Assembly (NCBI GenBank): GCA_963779845.1
Contig: CAVZZV010000005.1
Location: 930,001-994,000 of the forward strand
DNA from: CAVZZV01 sp963779845
Lineage (GTDB): Bacteria; Bacteroidota; Bacteroidia; Bacteroidales; GCA-2748055
Direction of reading: 5' to 3'
Length of the DNA: 64,000 bases
The translations under genes and the position numbers were made by a program. The notes under the pieces are model-generated. The model had not been told where the DNA came from, did not search any database, and worked only from the letters and a program-made list of their open reading frames with translations. Numbering within the stretch: position 1 is the stretch's first letter; each line of letters starts with the position of its first letter. This document shows positions 56,933 to 64,000 of the stretch, piece after piece.

Positions 56933-58153
56933 ATGAATAAACCGGGAACTGCACGACAGAGTTATTCTTATGCAACCTCCAGGTTGCTCCCTCAGGAAGA
57001 AACGCTTGAAATAGCAAAAAAACAACAAAAACTGGTTATCGGCATTCCAAAGGAGGACCAAAAAGTGGAAAGCCGGGTTCCCCTGACCCCGGAAGCGGTA
57101 GAAATACTGGTTTTAAACGGTCATGAGGTAATATTGGAAAAAGACGCTGGTATGGCTTCAAATTATTCCGATAACGAGTATAGCGAAAAAGGGGCACTGA
57201 TTGCCAAAAAAGAAGAAGTGTTCAATTGCGATCTAATCCTTAAGATTGCCCCTCCCAGCATCAAAGAGATAGAACTACTCCAATCAAGGAAAGTTTTAAT
57301 TTCAACCCTCCATATAAAAAAACAATCCAAAGAGCTTATCGAAAGTTTGCAAAAAAGGAAAATTATAGCCCTTTCGTTCGATCTTATAAAGGATGAAAAT
57401 GAGGAATACCCCGTAACTCGCTCAATGAGTTCAATAGCCGGAAATACGGCAGTTCTTCTAGCCGCAGAATGTCTTAGCAATGTGCATGGTGGTAAAGGAG
57501 TTATGCTTGGCGGGATAACCGGTATATCACCCACGGAGGTTGTAATCCTGGGGGCGGGAACGGCAGCAGAATATGCTGTTCGCGCGGCTATGGGTCTTGG
57601 TGCAACCGTTAAGGTTTTTGACCATTCTGTCCACCGCCTCCGAAGACTACAAAATGCAGTGAATTACCGCTTGCATACCTCGGTATTCCACCCCAGGGTG
57701 ATCAAAAAGGCATTGATTTCTGCCGATGTCCTTATTGGTGCCATCCACCTTGTTGACCAGGGACCGAGGTTTTATATCACAGAAGATATGGTCCGGGCAA
57801 TGAAAAAGGGATCGGTGATTATAGATCTTAGCATCGATCAGGGAGGCTGCGTGGAGACATCCGAATGCCGGTCGCAGCTGGATCCCTCTTATACGAAATA
57901 CGGGGTCATCCATTATTGTGTGCCAAATATACCTTCTATTGTTGCCCGTACTGCTTCTATCGCATTATCGAATGTGTTCCTTCCCATACTTCTGGAAATG
58001 GGTACCAATGGCGGTTTGCTTCCTGCACTTAGGGAAAATAACGGTTTACGCCATGGCGTTTATTTATATAACGGTATCCTGACAAACGATTATATTGGCA
58101 GCTTATTTGGAATCCCATCGAAGGACCTGGATCTTTTAATGGCCGCTTTCTGA
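56933..58153 (+). CDS. ald: Alanine dehydrogenase
   Basis: The 406-residue protein has an N-terminal extension of about 35 residues, then the AlaDH/PNT fold: GIPKEDQKVESRVPLTPEAVEIL, EKDAGMASNYSDNEY, the second-domain segments SMSSIAGNTAVLLAAECLSN and GKGVMLGGITGISPTEVVILGAGTAAEYAVRAAMGLG (Rossmann motif), then VIIDLSIDQGGCVETSE and HYCVPNIPSIVARTASIALSN. It interconverts alanine and pyruvate with NAD. The long N-terminal extension is normal for Bacteroidetes AlaDH. Confidence 0.93.
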   Translation: MNKPGTARQSYSYATSRLLPQEETLEIAKKQQKLVIGIPKEDQKVESRVPLTPEAVEILVLNGHEVILEKDAGMASNYSDNEYSEKGALIAKKEEVFNCDLILKIAPPSIKEIELLQSRKVLISTLHIKKQSKELIESLQKRKIIALSFDLIKDENEEYPVTRSMSSIAGNTAVLLAAECLSNVHGGKGVMLGGITGISPTEVVILGAGTAAEYAVRAAMGLGATVKVFDHSVHRLRRLQNAVNYRLHTSVFHPRVIKKALISADVLIGAIHLVDQGPRFYITEDMVRAMKKGSVIIDLSIDQGGCVETSECRSQLDPSYTKYGVIHYCVPNIPSIVARTASIALSNVFLPILLEMGTNGGLLPALRENNGLRHGVYLYNGILTNDYIGSLFGIPSKDLDLLMAAF

Positions 58154-58264
58154 TATTTTTTTATGAATATCCTTACGTTAGAAGGATTGAAAAGGGGCAA
58201 AAAAAAGAATGCTCAAAAAGGCTTCCCTGCCGGCCAAATTATCAACCCTAACAAGTAATCATTC

Positions 58265-58952
58265 ATGTTCAGGCATTACCTTTTTATTTTTATTCTTTGG
58301 CTTACCATGATTTTAAGCCTGCTGTTATTTATTCCCTTATATTTTCATCCTGCCCTTTCGTAAATTAAAAAACGGATACGTCGCCGTCATTACCGGAAAA
58401 TGGTCCTGTTATATGTTAAAAATAGGCGGGATCCGGATTTTGCAGACCGGTAAGGAAAACATCCCCGGGGAGGGGGATTATGTAATAATATCCAATCATC
58501 AGAGCAGCCTTGATATTCCGCTTATGCTCGCTGCTTTTCCCCACAGGGTATCCTTCATCTCCAAAAAAGAGGTATTGTTCCTCCCTTTTTTTAATATATG
58601 GTTTTTTGCCTTAGGCTGTCTCTCAATTGACAGGGCGAAACCCATGGCAGCAAGAAGGAAGATTTCAGACTTCCTGAAAAGACGAATCCATAACCCGGTA
58701 TTATTGTTTCCTGAAGGTACACGAAGCAAAGGACCCCATACACGTAAGTTTAAAACCGGAGGACTTTCGCATGTTTATAAACAAAAGAAAAAAGTTTTAC
58801 CGGTCCACATCGGAGGATCCTTCAAATTGTACGAACAGCCCGGCCATATCAGTCCGGGCGAAGTGGAGATTAATATTTTTGAATCTGTTAAACCAGAGGA
58901 TTTCCCCTCCTTTAATGAATTTGTTTCGTTTTTAGAAAAAAAACTTGCATAA
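58265..58952 (+). pseudogene. plsC: PlsC-family 1-acyl-glycerol-3-phosphate acyltransferase, frameshifted near the N-terminus
   Basis: The N-terminal membrane span starts at ATG 58265 (MFRHYLFIFILWLTMIL..LLFIPLY) and meets a stop at 58361 in its own frame. The remaining protein is in the next frame, where FILPFRKLKNGYVAVITGKWSCYM leads into the reported start at 58413. One extra base around 58335-58345 (CCC or TTTT run) explains it. The catalytic motifs are intact: IISNHQSSLDIPL (NHxxxxD), FPEGTRSKGP, and the KAKPM-like substrate region. It makes phosphatidic acid. A gene starting at 58413 would lack the membrane anchor. Confidence 0.85.
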
Positions 58953-58957
58953 ATCTT

Positions 58958-58965
58958 TACTTTTG
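58958..58965 (+). promoter_or_regulatory. -7 promoter element for waaA
   Basis: TACTTTTG matches TAnnTTTG between the acyltransferase stop and the waaA start, 18 bases before the ATG. A separate waaA promoter is plausible. Confidence 0.45.
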
Positions 58966-58983
58966 CAGCCTTAAGGAATTTAT

Positions 58984-60222
58984 ATGCGGATAATATATAA
59001 AATTGCCATAGCTGTTTATTATATTCTTGTACTCCTTGCCTCTCCGTTTCACGAAAAGGCAGCCCGCTGGGTTAAGGGAAGAAGGCACCTTTGGAAAAAC
59101 CTCAAAAAAAAACTTGAACCCGGGAAAAAAGTTTTTTGGTTCCACTGCTCCTCCCTTGGGGAATTTGAACAAGGAAGGCCTGTTATGGAAAACCTCCGGG
59201 AGCGTATGCCGGACTGTTTCATTCTTCTTACCTTCTTTTCTCCTTCGGGATACGAATTGCGGAAAAACTATATGGTCGCCAACCATGTCAGCTACCTCCC
59301 CCTCGACACACGATTTAATGCCTGGCGATTTATTAATCTGGTGAAACCCTCTGCTGTCTATTTCATTAAGTATGAATTCTGGTATTATTTTCTGCGGACC
59401 TTATACAAGAAGAAAATACCATTATACCTGATATCTGCGAAGTTCAGGGAGGACCAACTGTTTTTTCGCTCCTATGGTATCTGGTACCGGAAGTTTTTAT
59501 CCTATTTTAATTACTTTTTTGTTCAGGATCAAGGTTCTAAAAAATTATTGGGCAGGATTGGGTTTACAAACGTGGATGTTGCCGGAGATACCCGTTTTGA
59601 CAGGGTCTACCAGATTTCAACCCGTTCAAGAAACTATCCTGACATCGATAGCTTTAAAATGGACAAAAAGATTATCGTGGCAGGAAGTACCTGGGAAAAG
59701 GATGAGGAGCTGCTTACCGAATTTATCAACCGATCAGATGACCAGGTCAAATTTATCCTCGCCCCACATGAGATCAATTCTAAAAAAATTTATCGGCTGG
59801 TTGAATCGATTAATGCTCCTGTCGTCCGTTTTACCGATGAAGATAAAAGGGCGTACCCGCGGGCAAAGGTTCTTCTCATTGATACTATCGGGAATCTTTC
59901 TTCAGTGTACAAATATGGTGATATTGCCTACATTGGCGGTGGTTTTGGAAAAGGAATCCATAACATACTCGAAGCGGCTACCTATGGGGCTCCGGTAGTT
60001 TTTGGCCCTAACTACAAGAAATTCAATGAAGCATGCGAAATGCTGGAAATTGGGGCTTCTTTTTCGATCCATGACTATGAAAGCATGGCCACAATTTTTC
60101 AGAAATTGTTGATAAACCCCGCCCTTCTCTCATCTTCTTCATTGAAAGCCCGGGAGTATGTGAGTTCCCGATTGGGAGCGACCCAGATCATTATGAATGG
60201 TTCGTTAATAAAAATTCCTTAA
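58984..60222 (+). CDS. waaA: 3-deoxy-D-manno-octulosonic acid (Kdo) transferase
   Basis: The 412-residue GT30 enzyme has an N-terminal membrane anchor (IIYKIAIAVYYILVLLASPF), the catalytic FWFHCSSLGEFEQGRPVM, FSPSGYELRKNY, AVYFIKYEFWYYFLRTLYKKKIPLYLIS, and the sugar-nucleotide region YIGGGFGKGIHNILEAATYGAPVVFGPNY. It adds Kdo to lipid A on the inner face of the cytoplasmic membrane. It follows the acyltransferase gene closely. Confidence 0.96.
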   Translation: MRIIYKIAIAVYYILVLLASPFHEKAARWVKGRRHLWKNLKKKLEPGKKVFWFHCSSLGEFEQGRPVMENLRERMPDCFILLTFFSPSGYELRKNYMVANHVSYLPLDTRFNAWRFINLVKPSAVYFIKYEFWYYFLRTLYKKKIPLYLISAKFREDQLFFRSYGIWYRKFLSYFNYFFVQDQGSKKLLGRIGFTNVDVAGDTRFDRVYQISTRSRNYPDIDSFKMDKKIIVAGSTWEKDEELLTEFINRSDDQVKFILAPHEINSKKIYRLVESINAPVVRFTDEDKRAYPRAKVLLIDTIGNLSSVYKYGDIAYIGGGFGKGIHNILEAATYGAPVVFGPNYKKFNEACEMLEIGASFSIHDYESMATIFQKLLINPALLSSSSLKAREYVSSRLGATQIIMNGSLIKIP

Positions 60223-60720
60223 AAAGCAGATATCCAAACGGAATTCAGCCTTTCTTCATTTTCACCACTCGTCTATAAAGTTCATCTCCTGGCTTTAATA
60301 TTTTTTTCCCCAAAGTCCAAAGAATGTTCATTTTTTTCATCAATTTTTATTCACATCAAGAGCTGAAATTTTGTTAATAAAAACAGCGCTCATTACCGGG
60401 ATGGGGGAAATTTTTCTTCTTAACTTGATCCCAACAATTTCAAAATCCCAATGTTCTTTTTATCAGGGAGATGAGTTTTTTAAACCGGCTTGGAAGCTAT
60501 CCCCGGAATTGAAAAGTCAGGTCTTTAAAGACTTGTTAATATTAAAGGTCTGAATATCAATTAAATAAAAAGTCAAGTTGAAAACTATTCGCATATTGTT
60601 AATAAAAGGGCCCTCTTTTACCCTTTCTCCAGGCCTGCACTTATTTAAATTGCGATACTCTTTATATACATCCGAACCCGCCTGTTAAGGCTACTTTTTA
60701 ATAAATAATTATAGTACATC
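60223..60720. other. 498-base spacer without a convincing gene
   Basis: A 60-codon TTG-initiated frame (60371-60553) has no family resemblance or signal and I do not count it as a gene. Despite the B12-dependent enzyme encoded downstream, I see no B12-box or adenosylcobalamin-riboswitch-like structure, and no clear NrdR box. The promoter of nrdJ is presumably in the last 100 bases but no consensus element stands out. Confidence 0.5.
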
Positions 60721-63345
60721 ATGGAAGAAATGGCCGCAATGAAAAAAAACGATCTGTTATTAGAAGCAAAAGAGGTGAAAAAGGAAGAAAATGCATTAAA
60801 AAATTTAGCCACGAAGGTCTTTACCCATGATGAAGCTTACCAGGAAACCTTGAAGTATTTCAAGGGCGATGAACTGGCAGCCAGGGTTTGGGTCAACAAA
60901 TATGCTCTTAAAGATTCCTTTGGAAACCTTTATGAAAAGTCACCGGAGATGATGCACCACCGGATCGCAAAGGAAATTGCCCGGATTGAAAAAAAATATC
61001 CCAACCCGATGTCGGAAAAAGAGATCTATGGTCTTCTCGAAGGCTTCAGATATATCGTTCCCCAAGGCTCTCCCATGACCGGCATTGGCAACAATTTCCA
61101 GATAGCCTCCCTATCGAACTGCTTTGTGATTGGGCACAATGGACCTTCCGATTCCTACGGTGGGGTTATGAAAATTGACCAGGAACAGGTCCAGCTTATG
61201 AAAAGGCGCGGAGGAGTAGGCCACGACTTGTCACATATACGTCCTTCCGGAAGCCCCGTATTAAATTCAGCGCTTACCTCCACCGGGGTGGTCCCTTTTA
61301 TGGAACGATATTCGAATTCAACCAGAGAAGTAGCCCAGGACGGACGCCGTGGCGCATTAATGCTTAGTATTTCGATCAAACACCCCGATGCCGAGCACTT
61401 TATTGATGCCAAGCTCGAAACCGGTAAAGTTACCGGTGCAAATGTTTCGGTCAGGATTGATAATGAATTCATGGAAGCGGTGGTAAACAACCGGCCCTAT
61501 GTTCAGCAATACCCCATCGTTTCTGACCACCCAACATATATTAAGGAAATTGATGCCCGTGAACTTTGGAAGAAAATTGTCCATAACGCCTGGAAATCTG
61601 CAGAACCGGGCATCTTGTTCTGGGATACCATAAGTTCTGAATCAGTAGCCGACTGTTATGCTGACCTTGGGTATAAAACCGTATCTACCAATCCCTGTGG
61701 TGAAATTCCCCTTTGCCCATACGATAGCTGCCGATTAATCGCCATCAATCTTTACGGGTACGTTGAAAACCCTTTTACCAGAACGGCCCACTTCAATTTT
61801 ACTCTTTTCAGGCAGCATGTTCAAAAAGCACAACGAATGATGGATGATATCATCGACCTGGAAATTGAAAAGATCGACGCCATTCTGAAAAAAATCGATG
61901 ATGATCCTGAAGATGAAGAATTGAAAGGGGTCGAAAGAAGGCTCTGGGAGAAAATACGCGTGAAGGCCCGCGAGGGTAGAAGAACCGGTGTCGGAATTAC
62001 TGCTGAGGGAGATATGCTTGCCGCTCTCGGTCTACGTTATGGAAGCGACGATGCTACAGATTTTTCCACGGAAATCCATAAAACCATTGCCCTCGAAGCT
62101 TACCGGTCCTCGACCGTTATGGCAAAAGAACGTGGAGCTTTCAAATTTTTCGATGCCCGGCGTGAGAAAGATAATCCTTTTATCCTGAGGTTGAAAAATG
62201 AAGATGAAGACCTATACGAGGAGATGGTAAAAAATGGCCGGAGAAATATCTCGCTCCTTACCATAGCCCCCACCGGTACGACAAGCCTGATGACCCAAAC
62301 CACATCGGGCATAGAACCTGTATTTCTGCCGGTATACAGCAGAAGACGGAAAGTCAATCCCAATGATAAGGACACAAAGGTAAATTTTATAGACGAGGTG
62401 GGTGATAGCTGGGAAGAATACAATGTCTTTCATCATAAATTCGTTACGTGGCTGGAAATTAACGGATACGATGTGAAAAAGGTCATGAAATATGATTCAG
62501 AGGAGATAAAGGAGATAGTGGCCAAATCCCCCTATTTTAAAGCCACTTCAAACGATGTGGATTGGGCTTCCAAGGTGAAGATGCAAGGCAAAATACAAAA
62601 ATGGGTAGACCATTCAATCAGTGTCACCATTAACCTGCCAAATGAGGTAAAGGAAGAACTGGTTGGGGAATTGTATATAAAAGCCTGGGAGAACGGCTGC
62701 AAGGGGGTTACAGTTTATCGCGATGGCTCCCGCTCCGGGGTATTAATATCCTCCGACGACAAAAATAAACGCTTAAATGAATTGCTTGCCGACAGGCCCC
62801 GTCCGGTTAGGCCCAGGATTCTCGAAGCTGAAATCCTACGTTTCACCCATAACAATGAAAAATGGATTGCCTTTATCGGAATACTGGAGGATCGCCCCTA
62901 TGAAATATTTACCGGTTGCCAGGACGATGATATGTTCCCCATTCCCAAGCGAATAACCAAAGGTCAAATCATCAAGAATAAAGATGATCAAGGGGTGACC
63001 CGCTACGATTTTCAATATACCGATAAGTATGGGTATAAAAATACTATGGGTGGACTCTCCCATCAATTCAATAAGGAATATTGGAACTATGCCAAACTGA
63101 TCTCCGGGGTTCTTCGTTATGGTATGCCCCTTGAAGATGTGGTAAATCTTGTCCATTCGTTGCGTCTCGACAGTGATGCGATCACCACCTGGTCGGCGGG
63201 TGTTGTAAGGGCCCTGAAAAGGTATGTCCCAAATGGTACCAAAGCCAGAGGGATGGAAAAATGCCAGGAATGTGGGTCAGAAGATCTCGTGTATGAAGAA
63301 GGTTGCCTGAAATGTACCTCCTGCGGGAATTCAAAATGCGGATAA
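60721..63345 (+). CDS. nrdJ: Adenosylcobalamin-dependent (class II) ribonucleotide reductase
   Basis: The 874-residue protein has the class II reductase core: GSPMTGIGNNFQIASLSNCFVIG (first redox Cys), RRGGVGHDLSHIRPSGSPV, the active-site segment STNPCGEIPLCPYDSCRLIAINL, RTGVGITAEGDMLAALGLRYG and NISLLTIAPTGTTSLMTQTTSG. A TSCxxCxCxC-type end follows: CQECGSEDLVYEEGCLKCTSCGNSKCG, which combines a zinc ribbon with the C-terminal redox cysteines. It makes deoxynucleotides with B12 as radical source and works with or without oxygen. It has a 20-residue charged N-terminus before VFTHDEAYQETLKYF. Confidence 0.96.
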   Translation: MEEMAAMKKNDLLLEAKEVKKEENALKNLATKVFTHDEAYQETLKYFKGDELAARVWVNKYALKDSFGNLYEKSPEMMHHRIAKEIARIEKKYPNPMSEKEIYGLLEGFRYIVPQGSPMTGIGNNFQIASLSNCFVIGHNGPSDSYGGVMKIDQEQVQLMKRRGGVGHDLSHIRPSGSPVLNSALTSTGVVPFMERYSNSTREVAQDGRRGALMLSISIKHPDAEHFIDAKLETGKVTGANVSVRIDNEFMEAVVNNRPYVQQYPIVSDHPTYIKEIDARELWKKIVHNAWKSAEPGILFWDTISSESVADCYADLGYKTVSTNPCGEIPLCPYDSCRLIAINLYGYVENPFTRTAHFNFTLFRQHVQKAQRMMDDIIDLEIEKIDAILKKIDDDPEDEELKGVERRLWEKIRVKAREGRRTGVGITAEGDMLAALGLRYGSDDATDFSTEIHKTIALEAYRSSTVMAKERGAFKFFDARREKDNPFILRLKNEDEDLYEEMVKNGRRNISLLTIAPTGTTSLMTQTTSGIEPVFLPVYSRRRKVNPNDKDTKVNFIDEVGDSWEEYNVFHHKFVTWLEINGYDVKKVMKYDSEEIKEIVAKSPYFKATSNDVDWASKVKMQGKIQKWVDHSISVTINLPNEVKEELVGELYIKAWENGCKGVTVYRDGSRSGVLISSDDKNKRLNELLADRPRPVRPRILEAEILRFTHNNEKWIAFIGILEDRPYEIFTGCQDDDMFPIPKRITKGQIIKNKDDQGVTRYDFQYTDKYGYKNTMGGLSHQFNKEYWNYAKLISGVLRYGMPLEDVVNLVHSLRLDSDAITTWSAGVVRALKRYVPNGTKARGMEKCQECGSEDLVYEEGCLKCTSCGNSKCG

Positions 63346-63476
63346 GATTCAGAAAACGACTGGCGGTAAAATTTTTTTTCAGGATACCATCCCTTAGATT
63401 TGAACCTCAATTCTGGAAGTTTTAAAATTTAATGCTAATTTAAAGTATTGTTCATCTGTCAAAAATATTTAGAATA

Positions 63477-63484
63477 TACTTTTG
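63477..63484 (+). promoter_or_regulatory. -7 promoter element for the second TonB-dependent receptor
   Basis: TACTTTTG fits TAnnTTTG and lies 50 bases before the ATG. The nearest TTG (63448-63450) is 26 bases away, longer than ideal. Confidence 0.45.
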
Positions 63485-63534
63485 CCCTTCTCTGTTGTTT
63501 GGATCATTAATTATTTACCCTTATTCCTATACCC

Positions 63535-64000
63535 ATGAAAATGAAAAACCTTTTATTGAGCCTCTTTACGCTTCTCCTCAGTGGAACGCTAGCTTTAGCC
63601 CAGGTAACTACCTCAGGGATTAGCGGTACAGTCACTTCAGGCCCGGGGGTGAAACTGCCGGGCGCGGCAGTTATCGCAGTTCATGAACCCTCAGGAACCC
63701 AATATGGCACCACTACCAATAGTGATGGACGATTTTCACTTCAGGGTATGCGTACGGGAGGGCCCTACACGGTTACCGTTTCTTTTGTGGGTTATTCGAC
63801 CGGAATATTTACGGATATTAGCTTGTATCTCGGGGAAACCTTTATCCTGAACGCAAACCTGAAAGAAAGTACCTTCGAGGTGGGAGAAGTGACTGTTATT
63901 GGGGCAAGGCCTTCGAAATTCGGCATTAGTAAAACCGGGGCAACCACCAATATTTCCAATGAACAATTGACCTCTATGCCCACCATTAACAGAAGTATTT
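63535..64000 (+). CDS. TonB-dependent receptor (Oar/OmpA-related type), N-terminal part only
   Basis: The 155 visible residues comprise a signal peptide ending near LALAQ and a carboxypeptidase-like regulatory domain (SGISGTVTSGPGVKLPGAAVIAV, GRFSLQGMRTGGPYTVTVSFVGYS). The start of a plug domain follows (FEVGEVTVIGARPSKFGISKTGATTNIS). It lacks the SusC signature motifs within the visible part, and the ISGTVTS..LPGAAVIAVHEPSGT..T opening is typical of Oar-like receptors in Bacteroidetes. Such proteins are abundant outer-membrane transporters or surface proteins of mostly unknown substrate. The gene runs off the right edge. Confidence 0.85.
   Translation, partial: MKMKNLLLSLFTLLLSGTLALAQVTTSGISGTVTSGPGVKLPGAAVIAVHEPSGTQYGTTTNSDGRFSLQGMRTGGPYTVTVSFVGYSTGIFTDISLYLGETFILNANLKESTFEVGEVTVIGARPSKFGISKTGATTNISNEQLTSMPTINRSI

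Noticed and set aside
58163..58258. A 31-codon Lys-rich frame after alanine dehydrogenase
   Set aside because: No family resemblance, no signal, and its length is within chance expectation.
60371..60553. 60-codon TTG-initiated frame upstream of nrdJ
   Set aside because: Unusual start, no recognisable domain, and composition like non-coding spacer.
1..64000. CRISPR arrays, insertion sequences, prophage genes or integrase-flanked islands
   Set aside because: No regularly spaced repeats, transposase or integrase motifs, or terminal inverted repeats were seen.

Overview
The window comes from a Bacteroidetes (Bacteroidota) genome, most likely an environmental glycan-degrading Bacteroidales/Marinilabiliales-type organism. 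The signs are a SusC/SusD pair, a hybrid two-component regulator, type IX secretion genes (porW/sprE-like, porX, gldH), a T9SS-type C-terminal sorting domain, TAnnTTTG promoter elements, and many secreted lipoproteins. I infer the lineage from gene content only; there is no 16S gene in the window.

Positions 1-27133 are a polysaccharide utilization locus (PUL). From right to left on the minus strand it carries: an iduronate-sulfatase-like sulfatase, a GH5-like glycosidase, a sulfatase remnant, a second sulfatase, a GH39-type enzyme, a tandem pectate-lyase-3 beta-helix protein, a hybrid two-component sensor/regulator, a frameshifted GH43-plus-beta-helix protein, SusC, SusD, a glycosidase-like protein with a LamG domain and a T9SS sorting tail, and a GH51 arabinofuranosidase that runs off the left edge. 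One sulfatase (11696-13360) lies on the plus strand. Arabinofuranosidase/xylosidase-type families together with three intact sulfatases suggest a sulfated arabinose- and/or xylose-containing glycan; the substrate is inference. A 19-bp direct repeat with a 21-bp period sits 62-102 bp upstream of susC and is a good candidate operator for the hybrid regulator. A hairpin follows susD.

Positions 27370-49333 are mostly core genes: pabB/pabC, a cation transporter, rmuC, a periplasmic 1-Cys peroxiredoxin, a glycosyltransferase/flippase pair, an ExbB-x-ExbD-ExbD energy-transduction operon, tRNA-Ser(GGA), asparaginase, tatD, dprA, proline dehydrogenase, a DUF502 protein, a LuxE-like acyl-activating enzyme, pgk, holB-ricT-gldH-trmB and an alkyltransferase-like protein.

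Positions 49421-64000 hold mrp, the T9SS-linked porW/porX pair, tsaE, a degenerate island with gene remnants (55378-56932), alanine dehydrogenase, a PlsC-type acyltransferase, Kdo transferase waaA, a B12-dependent ribonucleotide reductase and the start of a second TonB-dependent receptor.

Five apparent indel frameshifts interrupt four otherwise well-conserved genes (GH43 twice, GT2, tatD, plsC). Because several hit genes expected to be functional, uncorrected assembly indels are at least as likely as true mutations, and the broken genes should be read as probable full-length proteins until checked.
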